Below are positions 10,461 through 22,216 of a DNA stretch of 64,000 bases, in pieces (the stretch's first letter is position 1; each line of letters opens with the position of its first letter). The DNA lies in NCBI GenBank assembly GCA_023078685.1, contig JALGAS010000002.1, positions 4,030,001 to 4,094,000 on the forward strand, written 5' to 3'. Origin of the DNA: Neopestalotiopsis rosae. Its lineage: Eukaryota > Ascomycota > Sordariomycetes > Amphisphaeriales > Sporocadaceae. Below the pieces are notes generated by a model, which saw nothing but the letters and a program-made list of their open reading frames with translations, was not told the DNA's origin and did no database searches. Position numbers and translations under genes: made by a program.

Positions 10461-13185
10461 CTACTTCTCCTCCTCCATCTGCTCCATGTGAGCCAAGGCT
10501 CGCTGAGCAATGCTGGCCAGGCCAGCGGCAGACGTGGGGGTGGCCTCGGAGGCCCAGTTGTCGTGAGAGACCGGAGCCTCTAGCTGAGCAGTGAACGAGT
10601 GCTGCTCATTGACGGCATTGTTGCCGTAGTGGTGGTTGTTGTGCTGCTGGTAGGCACCCTGGTAGGCGGGCGCAGGCACGGGCGAGGGGGCGGGCGTGGT
10701 GGGTGCGGGAGGGGGAGCCGCATGGTGGTGGTGGTAGCCCGCAGGCTGTTGATAGTCTCTACTATGAAGAAAAAGACAAAATATTAGCAAAAGCGTCGGA
10801 GAAAACGCGAGAGAAGTTTCATCGATGTCGGTTATTTCTTTTTTTTTTCTTTCGACTTACCGAGACAAGTACTGGTTATAGTCTATGCCCGTAGGCTGGT
10901 AGTAACCAGTGCCCGGGCCGTGAGCAAGGGGGGCAGGCTGGTCGCGATGAGCGACGAAGTTGTTGCCCATCAGGTAACCACCGTAGGTGGGTCGGATCTG
11001 CTCTGCTGGGTTGCCCCAGTTCTCACCACCGTAGTGGCCGTAAGGAGCGCGAGCGGCAGGGGCAGCGCTGGCCTCACGCACAGGAGGCATGCCGTATTCG
11101 TGCTCGTACCGATCACGAGCTGGGCCATTGTAGATGGCAGCCCTGTTGGACAAAGTCAGATGAGACTGAACAAGTGTGTGAACATTGAATCAAAGAAAGA
11201 CTTACTGCTGATTCTCGACCCGAGGGTACTCAGAGTCAGGTCGGAAGCGGTACTGCGGCTGTCCAACCATGAGATTATTGACGTAGGACTTGATGTCCTC
11301 GTCAAGGTGTGCAGGAGCCTTGTACTCCTCCAGAGGTTGCTCCTCATCAGCGGGAGCATCAACGTCTAAGTCAGTGACCTGACTGGCTGTCTCGTTGCTG
11401 GTAGTGACGATATCATCATGGTCGTCGCTCATTTCCTCTGCTGTGCGCTTGGTTCCAGCAGTAGAGGTCGTCGTGCGAGATTGTCCGCGGTTGGAACGGC
11501 CACCACGGCCACGGGGCCGGCCACCACGGGAGCCTCTACCACCGCGCTTGCCGCGGCCACTGACTGCAATGGGGGAACCATCTTCAGCATCGTCCTTCTT
11601 CAACCCCTGGGTGGGAATTGCTGGCTCGACAGAGCCCTTGCGGTATGGACCGCGGAAGGACGCATCTGGCTGAATGCGTTTCGCAAGCTTCATGAGATGT
11701 TGCCTGAATAAAAGAAGAAAATCAATGGTTAATACTTGTCGCTCACGCAATCGGATGAACATGTGAAGAATAGAAGAAGGAAAGTACAAGTAGAAAAACA
11801 AAGAGGTTAGTAGCTCAAGCAACGTAGTTGCCATATTGCGCAGTAGATTGTGAATGAAGCAATGAAAATAAGGCAAGTGTGCCAGTACTCACTTGAAAGC
11901 AACGATAGAACAAGAGAACCCAAAAGGTTTGAGGGTTTCTTGTATCTTTTGCCAGGTCGTGTCACTGGGGTTGGTAGCATAGTAAAATGCGACCAGCAAG
12001 TGCTCGTGGGCCAAATCGTTCCAAACGACACGGCCATGAGGGGTCTGCTTGACGAGCTTCGTGACCTCTTCCGAAGAGTCGTACTCATCATCGTGGATAC
12101 GACGCGTGAGGTCCTTGTCGTCGTCGTCTTGGTCGGCTGTACGAGCGACGTTGTTGTTCTGATTGTCGCGATTCATCGTGATGTGCTGACCTTCGTTATG
12201 GTTTGTGAAGACCGAAGGAACGTTTGCGGTTGTCGAGGGAGTGGGAATAGGAGACGGGACAAAACGGTAGCTTCGAGTTGCTACCTCTTGAGGGTGATGA
12301 GTATGTGAAAGGACTGGATTGACTCGGCCAGTGGTGGTGCGGTTAGGATGGATAGAGGATGATTGTTCGCGAACGCCGCGGCCTTGGGAGGGTTGAGCGT
12401 TGCCGGGGGGAGGGTTGTTAGAAGATCGCATACTCATGAGAATAGACGCTGCGAGGCGAACAGACTCAGAAATATCGCTGCTGTCAGAATTACTTGGAGA
12501 ACTTCCGTGCATACTAGCCGGACTGGAAGGAACGACGTCTTGATTGCAATTGTTGTTCTCGTTGAAGTCTGAAAGAGGATAGATACCAATGTTGCTTTGA
12601 GAGGCGATAGTATCTTGAAAGGAAGGATGTTGTTGGAGGTCGTCGAACCAGCCACTTCAAAATTGAAAAATCAGCTTTAAATAATCGAGAAGGAGGGGCA
12701 GGAGCGCGCGCGGCGTTCAGCTTTGTCTGTTGCCAGAGGGACTTGGGATGATTGTCTGGGAGAGCGGGCAGCTGGCAACTCTATAGGATTGTTGTGGGCC
12801 GTGAGTTACACCCAAATCGGGGAAAGCGCCAAACAAGCACAACAGTATACGATTCTGTATAAATGACATGTGCACGTGACTGACTGCATGGACGGTAGGG
12901 CCACGAGTGATGCTAGGAGCATGTGCAGGGGCAGACATGATCGTGGTGCAAGACAAAGAGAGGGTACACTCACCTGAGAATCTCGGTCTTGATGCGCAGA
13001 CCTCTGTGTTGAGCTTTCTCAATCATGTCGAATTTCTGCCTCTTTGTGATTTGGCAGAAGACCAGGTGGATGAAGTAATCCAGATCATCACCTAATCGAT
13101 CCTGGTCGAGAAGGACTGAGTGACCAGTATCAGCAGCAGGGCTGCCCTCCTGCTCACGGCCCTGACTTCTGGTAGTTGGTGCCAT
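10461..13185 (-). CDS. Myb/SANT-like fungal nuclear protein with AT-hook/RGG-like region
   Basis: Five exons: 13185..12974, 12654..11893, 11703..11206, 11142..10861 and 10761..10461 (the last acceptor could be 3 nt further in, at 10758). The protein has 684 or 683 residues. All introns have GT..AG ends and keep frame; the first is long (319 bp), the others 189, 63 and about 100 bp. Residues about 285-345 resemble the small fungal Myb/SANT-like fold: VVWNDLAHEHLLVAFYY, then WQKIQETLKPFGFS, then AFKQHLMKLAKR. The codon of the Lys in AFK is split by a phase-2 intron, as in other family members in this window. Then comes a Gly/Arg-rich stretch (about 368-392, GKRGGRGSRGGRPRGRGG), likely to bind nucleic acid, and a Pro/Gln/His-rich tail. 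The N-terminal exon (LDYFIHLVFCQITKRQKFDMI) is not recognised. Function is not assigned; a chromatin or transcription role is inference. Confidence 0.7.
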
Positions 13186-14771
13186 AATGGATATGAGTTG
13201 AAATCAGGGGGGTTTTGGGGCTTGACAGTGTTATGTTGAGCACAAGCGGTGCTTACAAAACTGCCAGGTCAGAAGTTGCTGGTCAAAAGGTGGACAAGAC
13301 AGATGGGAAGAATTTGCAGGCAGGGTGAAAAGTCTTGGTCAATTTGTAGAGATCGTGGGTGGGCACTAAGCGGATCCTGTGGCAGTTTGAGATTATTGCC
13401 CACGCGGGTCTGGGCTGCCCAAGTCGGGGCTAGGGCTTGAGAAGACGACGAAGCTATCACGATCGTGATATCGTTGGCGGAGGATCGTGGAGTGGCGGCG
13501 GCTCAGACTGCACCACGGGCGTCGACGAGGTGCCAGGGTCTGCCGACATGATATACAGCTCGATGCCAGAAAGGGGAATGATACCTGAACGTATCTGATA
13601 AGTCCACAGGTAAAGGACAAGTGATGGATCACACTCTGTTCACAAGCTTTGTCAGATGCTGTTCGCCCCCTTTCCGTGACCTCCCTGGTTACCGGTAATT
13701 AACGGGATGAACAGGCTTAGACTTTGTTCACCAACACTGGTTGAGGTGTGACTAATGCTCACTCACGTCTACCAGTTGAACTAACAACGAGACAGCAGAT
13801 CTTGGTGAATCTCATTAGGCTTCTTAGGATGAGGCGTGGCAGAAGGGTGAACGTTGCACAACGAAGACTTACCTTCGCAGCAAAGATATATCAATCAGTG
13901 TGAGTCACCTTATATTCCAACATGGTAAAGAATTACGTAGGGCACTTATTTTGCAAACTATTAGTCCAGAAAGGTTTGTCCTAGCCATTATTCGATAATC
14001 GAGACGTAAGACTAAGAGAAAAGATAACCTACCCATGGAGTGGTTTTCGCAACACTCATAGTAATTGAGCCTTAATTCTCATGACCTAAGAGGCAACATA
14101 TTCTTGAACTCTGCTGGAAGAACATATCCTGCCACCGAGGATTTCGAGTCCTTTGAGTTGTATAGGTAAACTGGACGACAAGCCGCGAAAGTGAAAGAGC
14201 GAAAAGAATACCAACTCCTACACTATTCACACAGGAGTCTCCAATTCAGAGGCAGGGAGATGCCTTGTTTATGTTTGAACTGGTTGGCCATGGCAGCAGA
14301 AGTCCATAAGGTGAATATTAAGAGATTTTTATGTTACAGATCAAGTGGATGACAAAGTTTGGCTTGAAAAGAAGTATATATATGTATATTGCGGGAACAT
14401 AGCTGAAAGCACGGGAAAGAGTACTGATAATGTGGCCGGCTATGAATTTACGGAGACTGACTATTGGGCTCATGGTCTAGAGTCACTTAGAACTGTGTTA
14501 CTATACGTTGAAATAAGCTATCGAGAAGGAAGAAAACTGTTTATACCTCAGACGAGTTTTCTGGACGTTTAGTATTAGAGTCGAAATCCATGCCTCAAAG
14601 ATCCGATAAACCATTTGCGACTACGGAGAGTTTCGATATAGAAGAATTATTAGGCTGTTATAGAGGTTCTTGACGGAACAAGGGGCAAAGATGATAACAG
14701 ATGAGCAATTTGAATTCCATAAACACACTAAGGTACATTTTCTTATTGGAACCCTTAGCTGGAAACGCTCC
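13186..14771. other. intergenic, no gene seen
   Basis: This is the upstream region of the five-exon Myb-like gene and the 3' flank of the FAD oxidoreductase. The few frames present are short, overlap on both strands and lack recognisable domains. Confidence 0.5.
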
Positions 14772-16244
14772 TCAAAACAGCTTAAATCCACCCGGAACAT
14801 TCTTCTGAAATAGACCCTCGGGGTCATACTTGCGACTAGTTTCCCGCAGAAACCTCTTGTTCTCCTCGCCATAAGACGTAAAGGGGTCTTGGAACTTGGA
14901 AGTATAGTTCAGATAGACATATGGAACTCTTTGCCCGCGAGCCTCCGCATCCTTCTCAATATCAGTCAGGGCTCCTTGGAGAGTTGCCGTGATCTTTTCA
15001 TCGTCCTCCTTGTTCTTCCAGTAGGTCAACAGCAGGACCGTGACCAGAGGTTCATCCGCTTGCAGGCCCAGGACGTTTCCTCCCAGTTCAGCAGTCTTGC
15101 TGAGTAGAGACTTGGGGTAAGCCTGGAGAGTCAGACACAGCGTGATGCCCTCGATCGGTTTCAAGGGCTCAATAGCCTTGGAGTAGATGTTGGCTGCGCT
15201 GAGCAGTGCCTCTGCATTGGCGCGCAGGGTGCAATTCATGTAGGAGCAGCGCACCCGGTCGGATGACATGACGGCGTGTTCACTGGCACCCTCGACGAGA
15301 GTCTGGATCTTGAAGGAATTGAGCTGCTCAATCTGGGGCTGGACACTCGTGAATGGCTCCAACATTGGCGGTATGCGGACCTTGTCTGTCTCCTCCTCCT
15401 TGGCGCCATATGCTTCGACCGCGTCTTGTCCGGTGTAGTAAACCTGGTTCAAGCCCATCATGTGGTCTCCGAACTGTGCCGAGTAGCCAAGATTGACCAT
15501 GAAATGGGTATTGTCCGAGACGTCAGGTTTGGTAACCTCTTTGACGAGTGCTTCGACTTGTCCTGGGTAGTTGGCATCAGACGCCAAATAGAAGACAATG
15601 CCGCTCCAAAATGGTTTCTGAGGATACGTGCGAAGGTCGAAGCGAGTGACGACTCCAAAATTGTTGCCGCCGCCCTTGAGAGCCTTCCAGAGATCTGCAT
15701 TCTCGTGGGCATTGGCTTGGATGATATCGCCAGAGGCGGTGACGACTTCGAAATTGACAACATTGTCGCAAATAAAACCTTCGCGCGAGGAAAAGAAGGA
15801 GAGTCCGCCAGAGAGAGCGAGGCCACCAATGCCTCCCTTTCCAGACCGGCTCCCGCCCACCCCTAGTCCTGCTGCTTGAACCTTCTCGTACACGGTGAGC
15901 CAGTGTTCGCCAGCGCCGACGGACACACTTCTCTCCTTGAGCTCAACGCCCGTGAGTAGACTCAAGTCCAATGTGATGCCATTGTCGATGTTGGAACAAG
16001 CTTCTAGCGGCTGCTGGCCACCGCCACGGATGGCGAACTGAATGTCATGCTGCTTCACCAGGCGAAGGAATGCGGCCACCTCGGTTGGACTCTTGGGACG
16101 GAAAAAGGCTGCCGGGTTGTAGTCACTCAGGCAAGCAGATAGGTAGTTCTCGTTGGCTTCCTTGTAGGACTCGGTGCCCTGTATAATGAGCTGTTCAGCT
16201 GGGAAAGCTTCCTTCAAAGCATCGATTGCTTGCGCAGAAGCCAT
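14772..16244 (-). CDS. FAD-linked oxidoreductase, BBE-like/PCMH type
   Basis: An intronless 490-residue enzyme. Residues about 40-210 form the PCMH-type FAD-binding domain (SPTEVAAFLRLVKQHDIQFAIRGG, GGIGGLALSGGLSFF, CDNVVNFEVVTASGD, WKALKGGGNNFGVVTRFDL). The last 50 residues carry the berberine-bridge-enzyme-like end (YVYLNYTSKFQDPFTSYGEE, KYDPEGLF). In most relatives the RGGGH motif has a His that holds FAD covalently; here it reads RGGGQQ, with Gln at residue 77, so non-covalent FAD is likely. There is no signal peptide at the N-terminus, unlike many secreted members, which suggests a cytosolic enzyme. It is divergent from an MFS transporter 442 bp away, an arrangement common in small metabolite or detoxification loci. 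The substrate is unknown. Confidence 0.9.
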   Translation of the reverse strand: MASAQAIDALKEAFPAEQLIIQGTESYKEANENYLSACLSDYNPAAFFRPKSPTEVAAFLRLVKQHDIQFAIRGGGQQPLEACSNIDNGITLDLSLLTGVELKERSVSVGAGEHWLTVYEKVQAAGLGVGGSRSGKGGIGGLALSGGLSFFSSREGFICDNVVNFEVVTASGDIIQANAHENADLWKALKGGGNNFGVVTRFDLRTYPQKPFWSGIVFYLASDANYPGQVEALVKEVTKPDVSDNTHFMVNLGYSAQFGDHMMGLNQVYYTGQDAVEAYGAKEEETDKVRIPPMLEPFTSVQPQIEQLNSFKIQTLVEGASEHAVMSSDRVRCSYMNCTLRANAEALLSAANIYSKAIEPLKPIEGITLCLTLQAYPKSLLSKTAELGGNVLGLQADEPLVTVLLLTYWKNKEDDEKITATLQGALTDIEKDAEARGQRVPYVYLNYTSKFQDPFTSYGEENKRFLRETSRKYDPEGLFQKNVPGGFKLF

Positions 16245-16686
16245 GACGAGTAGGGCTTAGTTGACTGTTTTTCTCAAGAAAGTCAGCTGGGAATAACTCT
16301 ACTGACGATTGCGTCTTCAGAATACTAAAAGAATTAATTGATACAAAATTTGGGCGTCATTCAGCGACTCGCAGCACGTTCTGAATACCCTGGATCGTGT
16401 CCCTGGCTGTTGGTTGTGGGTCAATGCAACTACCATGCTTGGAGTCAACCAACAACCAACGTGCAGCAAGGTACCCATTTGCAGAGGCCATGTTGCCTCT
16501 GCCGCGCAAGTTGCTCGCCCGTGTCCTGCCAATTTGATATTTCCAACCAGTTGTAGCGGAGTAATTGAATTTGTTATCAATTGTCGTGTCACGACGATTT
16601 CTCGCTGATTTTCGCGATCATCGCGGTGCTCGTTGTCGTGCTGATCCCCACGATTATCCTGCATTGTACATCCAGTTCCATCCACC
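16245..16686. promoter_or_regulatory. bidirectional promoter between FAD oxidoreductase and MFS transporter
   Basis: A 442-bp gap between two divergent start codons with no coding frame of its own that fits the neighbours. Co-regulation of the pair is inference from the spacing. Confidence 0.4.
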
Positions 16687-18381
16687 ATGGAGCCGTCGTC
16701 CACAGAAGAGCACGGCGCAAAGCCACCAAGCGAACCTCCAAGAGATGACCAAGCAAGCGCACCACCCGCGGCCGCTACACCAAAGCAGCGCCACACCCTT
16801 CGGTTCTGGGGCACCTTTGTCGCGCTCTGCATCCTCTGCTTCATCTCGGCCCTCGACGCGACCGTCATCAGCATCGCCCTGCCCAAGATCACCGACTCGG
16901 TCGGCGGCGCGTCGCAGTACGTCTGGATCGCAAACTCCTTCATCGTCGCGTCGGCCGTGCTGCAGCCGCTCACGGGACAGCTCGCCAACGTCTTTGGTCG
17001 CCGCTGGCCGCTGGTCGCGTCGACGGCCCTGTTTGCCCTCGGCAGCGGCATCTCGGGCGGCGCGCACAGCCCCGCCATGATCATCGCCGGTCGCGTCGTG
17101 CAGGGCATCGGATCCGGAGGCATCAATGTGCTGCTCGACATTGTGTGCTGCGATTTGGTGCCGCTGCGCGAGAGGGGCAAGTACCTCGGGCTCATGTTTG
17201 CGTGGTCGGGTGTTGCGGCGGCTCTGGGTCCCCCTGTAGGCGGCGCGCTCGCCCAGACGAATTGGCGATGGATCTTCTGGATGAATCTGCCCATCTGCGG
17301 ACTTGCGCTCGCCGCGCTGCTGCTGTTTATGAATGTCAAGACTGGAGGTCCTGGGACGCCGACAGAGAGCACGGTGGCAGAGAAGCCTGCAGCGACAACA
17401 ACTCGTGTGACGGAGAAGCTCGCACGAATGGACTATCTTGGAAATGTGCTCTTCGCCTTGAGCATGATTGCCATTCTATTTGGACTGATTGAAGGTGGCA
17501 CCGTGCATCCATGGTCGTCCTGGCGCATCATTCTACCCTTGGTGCTCGGAGGCATAGGCTGGATCGCCTTTCACATTCAACAGCATTTTGCTCCGCAGCC
17601 CACAGTCCCATCACGCCTATTCGCCAATCGTACTTCAGCCACGGGGTATGCCTTGACGTTTCTGACGTCCATTCTTGTCCAGTGCATGGCATACTTTCTC
17701 CCGATTTACTTCCAAGCTGTAAAGGGCACTACGATCCTAAAATCTGGTGTTGACTTCCTGCCCATGGCCATGGGAACCCTGACCTTTGCCGTCGCCGCTG
17801 GAATCCTCCTGAGCCACTTTGGCAGGTACCGTCCCCTCCACGCCATCTCCCTGGCGCTGCTGGCGCTCGCCTATGGCCTCCTGACACGCCTCGACGCCAA
17901 CACGTCCACGGTGGAATGGGCCTGGTACGAGATCGTCGCCAGCATGGGCGCGGGTCTGAGTCTGTCCGTTCTCTTGCCTGCCATCATGGCCGGTCTGCCC
18001 GAGGCCGACGTCGCCGTGGCCAGTTCCACCTACAGCTTCATCCGCACGTTTGGATGGATCTGGGGAGTCACTGCTCCTGGTATCATATTCAATGCTGTTT
18101 TTGACCAAAACCTCTACAAGATATCTGATGCGACGTTGCGCTCGCAACTAGCCGGCGGCCAAGCCTACTCATTCGCTAGTCAAGTCCACGACGTGCGTGG
18201 CGACTACAGTGATGCGGTCTGGAACGAGGTGTGGGGGGTATACATTGAGAGCCTGAGGGCTATCTGGTGGTTTGGGCTGGCCATTAGCCTCATATCGTTC
18301 TTTGCCGTTGGTATTGAGAAGGAAATCGAGTTGAGAAAAGACTTGGATACTGAGTATGGTCTTGATGATAGGAAAGCATGA
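16687..18381 (+). CDS. MFS drug:H+ antiporter, DHA2 family (14 TM)
   Basis: An intronless 564-residue membrane protein. A charged, Pro-rich N-tail (about 40 residues) precedes repeated hydrophobic segments consistent with 14 helices. DHA2 signatures are visible: LDATVISIALPKI in TM1, motif A as GQLANVFGRRWPLV, motif B as RVVQGIGSGG, and motif C as GVAAALGPPVGGAL followed by WRWIFWMNLP. The family exports toxic compounds or secondary metabolites, usually at the plasma membrane. The neighbouring FAD oxidoreductase suggests that both act on the same compound, but no other pathway gene is beside them, so this is at most a mini-cluster. The codon context of the ATG (CCACCATGG) supports this start. 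Confidence 0.92.
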   Translation: MEPSSTEEHGAKPPSEPPRDDQASAPPAAATPKQRHTLRFWGTFVALCILCFISALDATVISIALPKITDSVGGASQYVWIANSFIVASAVLQPLTGQLANVFGRRWPLVASTALFALGSGISGGAHSPAMIIAGRVVQGIGSGGINVLLDIVCCDLVPLRERGKYLGLMFAWSGVAAALGPPVGGALAQTNWRWIFWMNLPICGLALAALLLFMNVKTGGPGTPTESTVAEKPAATTTRVTEKLARMDYLGNVLFALSMIAILFGLIEGGTVHPWSSWRIILPLVLGGIGWIAFHIQQHFAPQPTVPSRLFANRTSATGYALTFLTSILVQCMAYFLPIYFQAVKGTTILKSGVDFLPMAMGTLTFAVAAGILLSHFGRYRPLHAISLALLALAYGLLTRLDANTSTVEWAWYEIVASMGAGLSLSVLLPAIMAGLPEADVAVASSTYSFIRTFGWIWGVTAPGIIFNAVFDQNLYKISDATLRSQLAGGQAYSFASQVHDVRGDYSDAVWNEVWGVYIESLRAIWWFGLAISLISFFAVGIEKEIELRKDLDTEYGLDDRKA

Positions 18382-18719
18382 CCAAGAGGATGATTTCCGA
18401 TAGACCAGGATGGCTGGAAAGCTGATTCACTTGTACTTTTGACAAGACACATGAGAAAATGAGGATCCAGATGTGACTTTGAGTGCATCATGTATTGCCG
18501 CTGGCATTTGCATTCTAGAGCGGAGGGTCCATCCTACAAATCTAATTTTTCTTTTACACCCAGGATATCGATCCAAAAGAACTGCCCCTTGATAGACACC
18601 CCATTCCTTCCCGTAACGCCAGACATTACCCAACCAAGGAATGACATAAGACTCGTAAACTGGCATGAATCACAAAAGAATTTGGAGTATTAAATGACTT
18701 GGAGTGCACAAGGGCCTGC
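18382..18719. other. convergent 3' intergenic gap
   Basis: This is the space between the stop codons of the MFS transporter and the Myb-like gene on the opposite strand. It must hold both polyadenylation regions. No gene is seen. Confidence 0.5.
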
Positions 18720-19564
18720 TCAAGTGCAGTGATTGTCCCAGTGTTCGTGCTTAACGGGCACACATTCACCCTCAGCCTGTCTATGAGCTGGGGCAGTCGC
18801 ACATCCATTGTGGTGGTGCATAACCGGATTGGCCACGGTCATGGGAATTGGCTCAAATGTGAATGAATGTTCGTAAGACCCTGGTGGGAACATAGGTGAG
18901 TGAGACCACATGGGGGTATCATGGCTGAAATGGGCCACGGGGAAGTCGTAAGGAGCTTGTGAGTTGAGCATCTCGGCTGCAGGACTGGCAGTGACGGCTG
19001 GTGATGCCGGGAAGCCGTCAGTGTCACTGCAGGGAGTGAGAAGTCGAGGCTGAATAGTATGCTGTGACGGTGCTACAGATACCATGGGCATTGGTGTAGA
19101 AATAGTACGGGTGTTGTGGTAGGCTGGAGGACCACACTCTTGCTTGATTCTCGTCGGGATGGATGGACTTTCGGCCGAACTAGCAGCAGATTCCGCATGG
19201 TTCTTGAGTGCTTCGGCCTTGATCTCCTCCTTCTTCGAGTTTTGGTCTTTTGGCTCCTTCTTGGACTTGGTAACTCGGTTCGGCTTCTCTTTACTGGTAC
19301 GATTACGCCGTTGAGGTTCGAGACCCAGCATGGCCGAACGGAAACGTGAGTATCGCATCCGAGCAGCATGGCCGTTAGTGATTTCCTGCGATAGGATCGG
19401 GTTGCTGGCGACTTGGTTCCAATCGATCTATCTTCCAAGTTAGACAAGTACTTGTGTAGATGAGTATATTAAACAGAAGTGAGTTGATCACTTACATCTT
19501 TGAGGTTCTTCTGTTGCAAGATAGCGAAAAGGAATCTAGCCATGGGATTGTCAACGTTCGACAT
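18720..19564 (-). CDS. Myb-like DNA-binding domain protein (fungal small family)
   Basis: Two exons, 19564..19496 and 19427..18720, with a 67-bp intron (GTAAGT..GATAG). The protein has 258 residues. The N-terminal 60 residues are a textbook member of the fungal Myb-like family: helix 1 FLFAILQQKNLKDIDWNQVA, then a linker, then HAARMRYSRFRSAM as helix 3. The intron splits the domain after LKD, before IDW, in phase 0, the same place as the first intron of the relative at 41.5 kb. A basic stretch follows (residues about 70-100, RVTKSKKEPKDQ), probably a nuclear localisation or DNA-contact region, then a low-complexity Pro/Ser/His tail. The start ATG gives MSNVDNPMARF, typical of the family. A role as a transcriptional or chromatin protein is family knowledge only in a general sense; the target is unknown. 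Confidence 0.85.
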
Positions 19565-22216
19565 GATGCTGACCCCCCTCCGACCTTGTGAACTTGGTGA
19601 CTAGATATGATGGAAGACTTTTATCCACCATCAGGAGGAAGATGACTTTGGTGGGCCCCGGAAGAATCGATCGGTCAAGTATGATTTGCACGAACTGGTA
19701 TGAGGCGATCTGGAGCAACACAGAGTTTGGAGATCAGGCCGAACGAAAGGTGCAGAAGAAGTTCAGTGACGCATGAGCAGGGCACAGTGAAAGTGAAACT
19801 CGGTGAGGTTAGGCAAGAGGTGAGATATATGTTGTAGTAGCCTGACAGAAACTTTTGATGAGTATGGAGTTCGACTCAGCAGATCACACCAGAGCAGCAG
19901 CCAGACTATAGCAATGTGGGTCTCGTAACATAATGAATGACTGCTACCTACCAAGGAATTGAACCTGGCACACAAGGAAGAGTCTCGTACTTCTTAGTCG
20001 CAACCTAGATGAGAGACCGAAGACGAAGAAGACCGGCTTGTCAGACAATGGAGCAATAGACGGGCCTCAACGGCGCTCATCAGAGTTTGGCAGCGTCCAG
20101 GCCGATGGCCAAAAAGGAATGATGTGCATGAGATATTGTTTGCTTCTGTTCCGTATGGGTAATGGCTGTGGGGGAAGACAAGGGTCCGTCGACGATGATA
20201 AGGAACGGGCCAAAAGAACGTGTAAAGTGGTTGCATACGCGAGCCGCCAGCAGTGGGCGTCTTTGACCTTTTATCATTCCAGCCCCGGAACCCTGTAGAA
20301 AGGCGTGCAAAAGGGCAAGAGCTAGGGGGGCGACAGGCCACGGCTGCCTGTTGCCTAGCAACTCAATCAGAAAAGGGAAGTAAAGTAATCAAAGAAGGCG
20401 GACCTAGGCTGGTGATGATGGTGGGGGAGACGCGACCTAGTGTAATGGAAACGCGGCACGACGACTCAAACCGCGTAAAGTGGTTTTAATGATCCTTGTC
20501 GAGGGGGGGTCTCGGGCGTCTGATCCTGGGATGAGTCGGCAAGCTACAGCAGAGCTGGAATGGCTGATAGTCAAATATTACATTTTTTTGACGTATGAGG
20601 CATTCTGCCAGTGAACTATCTGTAGGTAATCAGCCGAATGCAACGCTCGGGTTTGGCGCGGCAGATCGAGCAGAAGACAGACAGACGCGGGCAGACAGAC
20701 TCAGTTGGCACTATACAGCGTGATGTCAACCGGTGAAGAGTAATGGACTGACGGCGACAGCATATCCTACAACATATTCCATGACAAAAGACAGCATAGA
20801 AAAGTTCGTTTTTTGCCATAACGCCTGGCAAGCTGGCAGACCGGGAGTTGGGAGCTTTGGCAACCGAAATCCTGGAAAAGGTTGCCACCCATACGCACAA
20901 TGGTACATACCGGGATCTTGCGCAGGTTCAGCAACGTCTGGTGAGACGTGTGAGTCATTCCAATCATGGAAAAGGAAAACGAGTGAGGTCCGGGATGTAC
21001 CATTGGCTATACTTGGCATGGAGGATTCGGCTGACTTGGGCAACAATAATTTTTCCATTGTTTTCTTCTGGCAACGGACGTCCAGGGCAATTGAAGGAAG
21101 TCATTGGACAATTCATATGTAGCATCGCAGACATGGGGGAAAATAGGCAAGGCACTCGCGCAATCCTTTTTGATGAGGTGCATTAGATTAGAACATTGAA
21201 ACGCTCGGGGATGGTGTGGAGGCGATCCTAAAAATGCCGAGGGTGTCCCCGAATGATGTAGTCGCATGTCGTTTGTTGGCAACGCGTCCCCCAACGACAG
21301 TTCAAAATGGGATACATCACTTGATGTTTGTGACTGTTTTCGCATGCCCAAAAAGATAATATTGTTTGCCTTTGAATGTATTTCCATCCAAGGGACACGT
21401 ATTGATACGAAGAGAGGGTGTCTCACAAGCAGGCAGATTCGGGAGGCAACCTGTCGGAGAAATGAAAGTGGTTGGGGGGTCGGGGGACATCAGTCAAGTC
21501 GCGCAAATCTCGAGACTGGGTCGCATCGGGGTGTCGCAGGACTGACGCGGGTTGACGCCAATTCACGTGATGTGGATTTAATTGATTTTTTTGAAATCGT
21601 CCCTGCGCCCGGTTCTTTAGCTTGACTGGGCGAAGGTACGATGTGGCTTGCTTTTTGGAGCATAGACTGGCACGATGCCGCTTTTGCGTTGAGTCTAGAG
21701 CTCAGTCATTGGCTGGGAGCTGCATCGTACCCACTGTTGTGCTTCCGCGGCACTCGAGTCTAGCTGTTTTGGAACCACTTTCAGTTGCTGCACTCGCCTG
21801 CTGCTTTTTTTGCTTTGCTGGTTCCTGCCAGCCGGCCAGTTGCTTTGGTTGCCTCTGCTTGGCTCTCAGATCTCACAGGCTCACAGACTCTCAGACCCCC
21901 AAGACTCCCCCAAAGCAAAGCTTCAGGCCAATCAGAGGTCCAAAGAGTTCACAGTGGAAGTCGGGACTTGGGTAGCTGCGGAACTCGAAGCGCAAGCTGC
22001 TCGCCCCTCTTCTACAGCCCAAATTCTCCGGATCTGCCACCCCAAGTAGTCAGCACTGCCAGTGCCCAAACTCTCTCCAAGTCCAGTCACAGCTTGTCCC
22101 TTAACAATTTTGTTTTATCGACAGTTCCCACTCCCTACCGCTAGCTCCGAATTTTGAGCTCGAGACAGCCCAGCCAGCTCAGCTCAGCCGTGTATGTTGC
22201 GCGCTCAGCCTTCATC
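19565..22216. promoter_or_regulatory. 2.65-kb shared upstream region of two divergent Myb-like genes
   Basis: This long non-coding stretch separates the start codons of two divergent Myb-like family genes. Many open frames of 60-150 codons occur on both strands, but none has splice sites or domains that hold together. Its right end, rich in TCTCA/CTCAG, looks like leader sequence. A tRNA-like TTCAATTCC segment on the minus strand at about 19950 lacks the rest of a cloverleaf. Confidence 0.45.

Noticed and set aside
15276..15866. 196-codon plus-strand frame inside the FAD oxidoreductase
   Set aside because: Shadow frame within a conserved coding exon.
19930..20040. tRNA-like TTCAATTCC on the minus strand
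   Set aside because: No matching D-arm, anticodon stem or acceptor stem could be paired.
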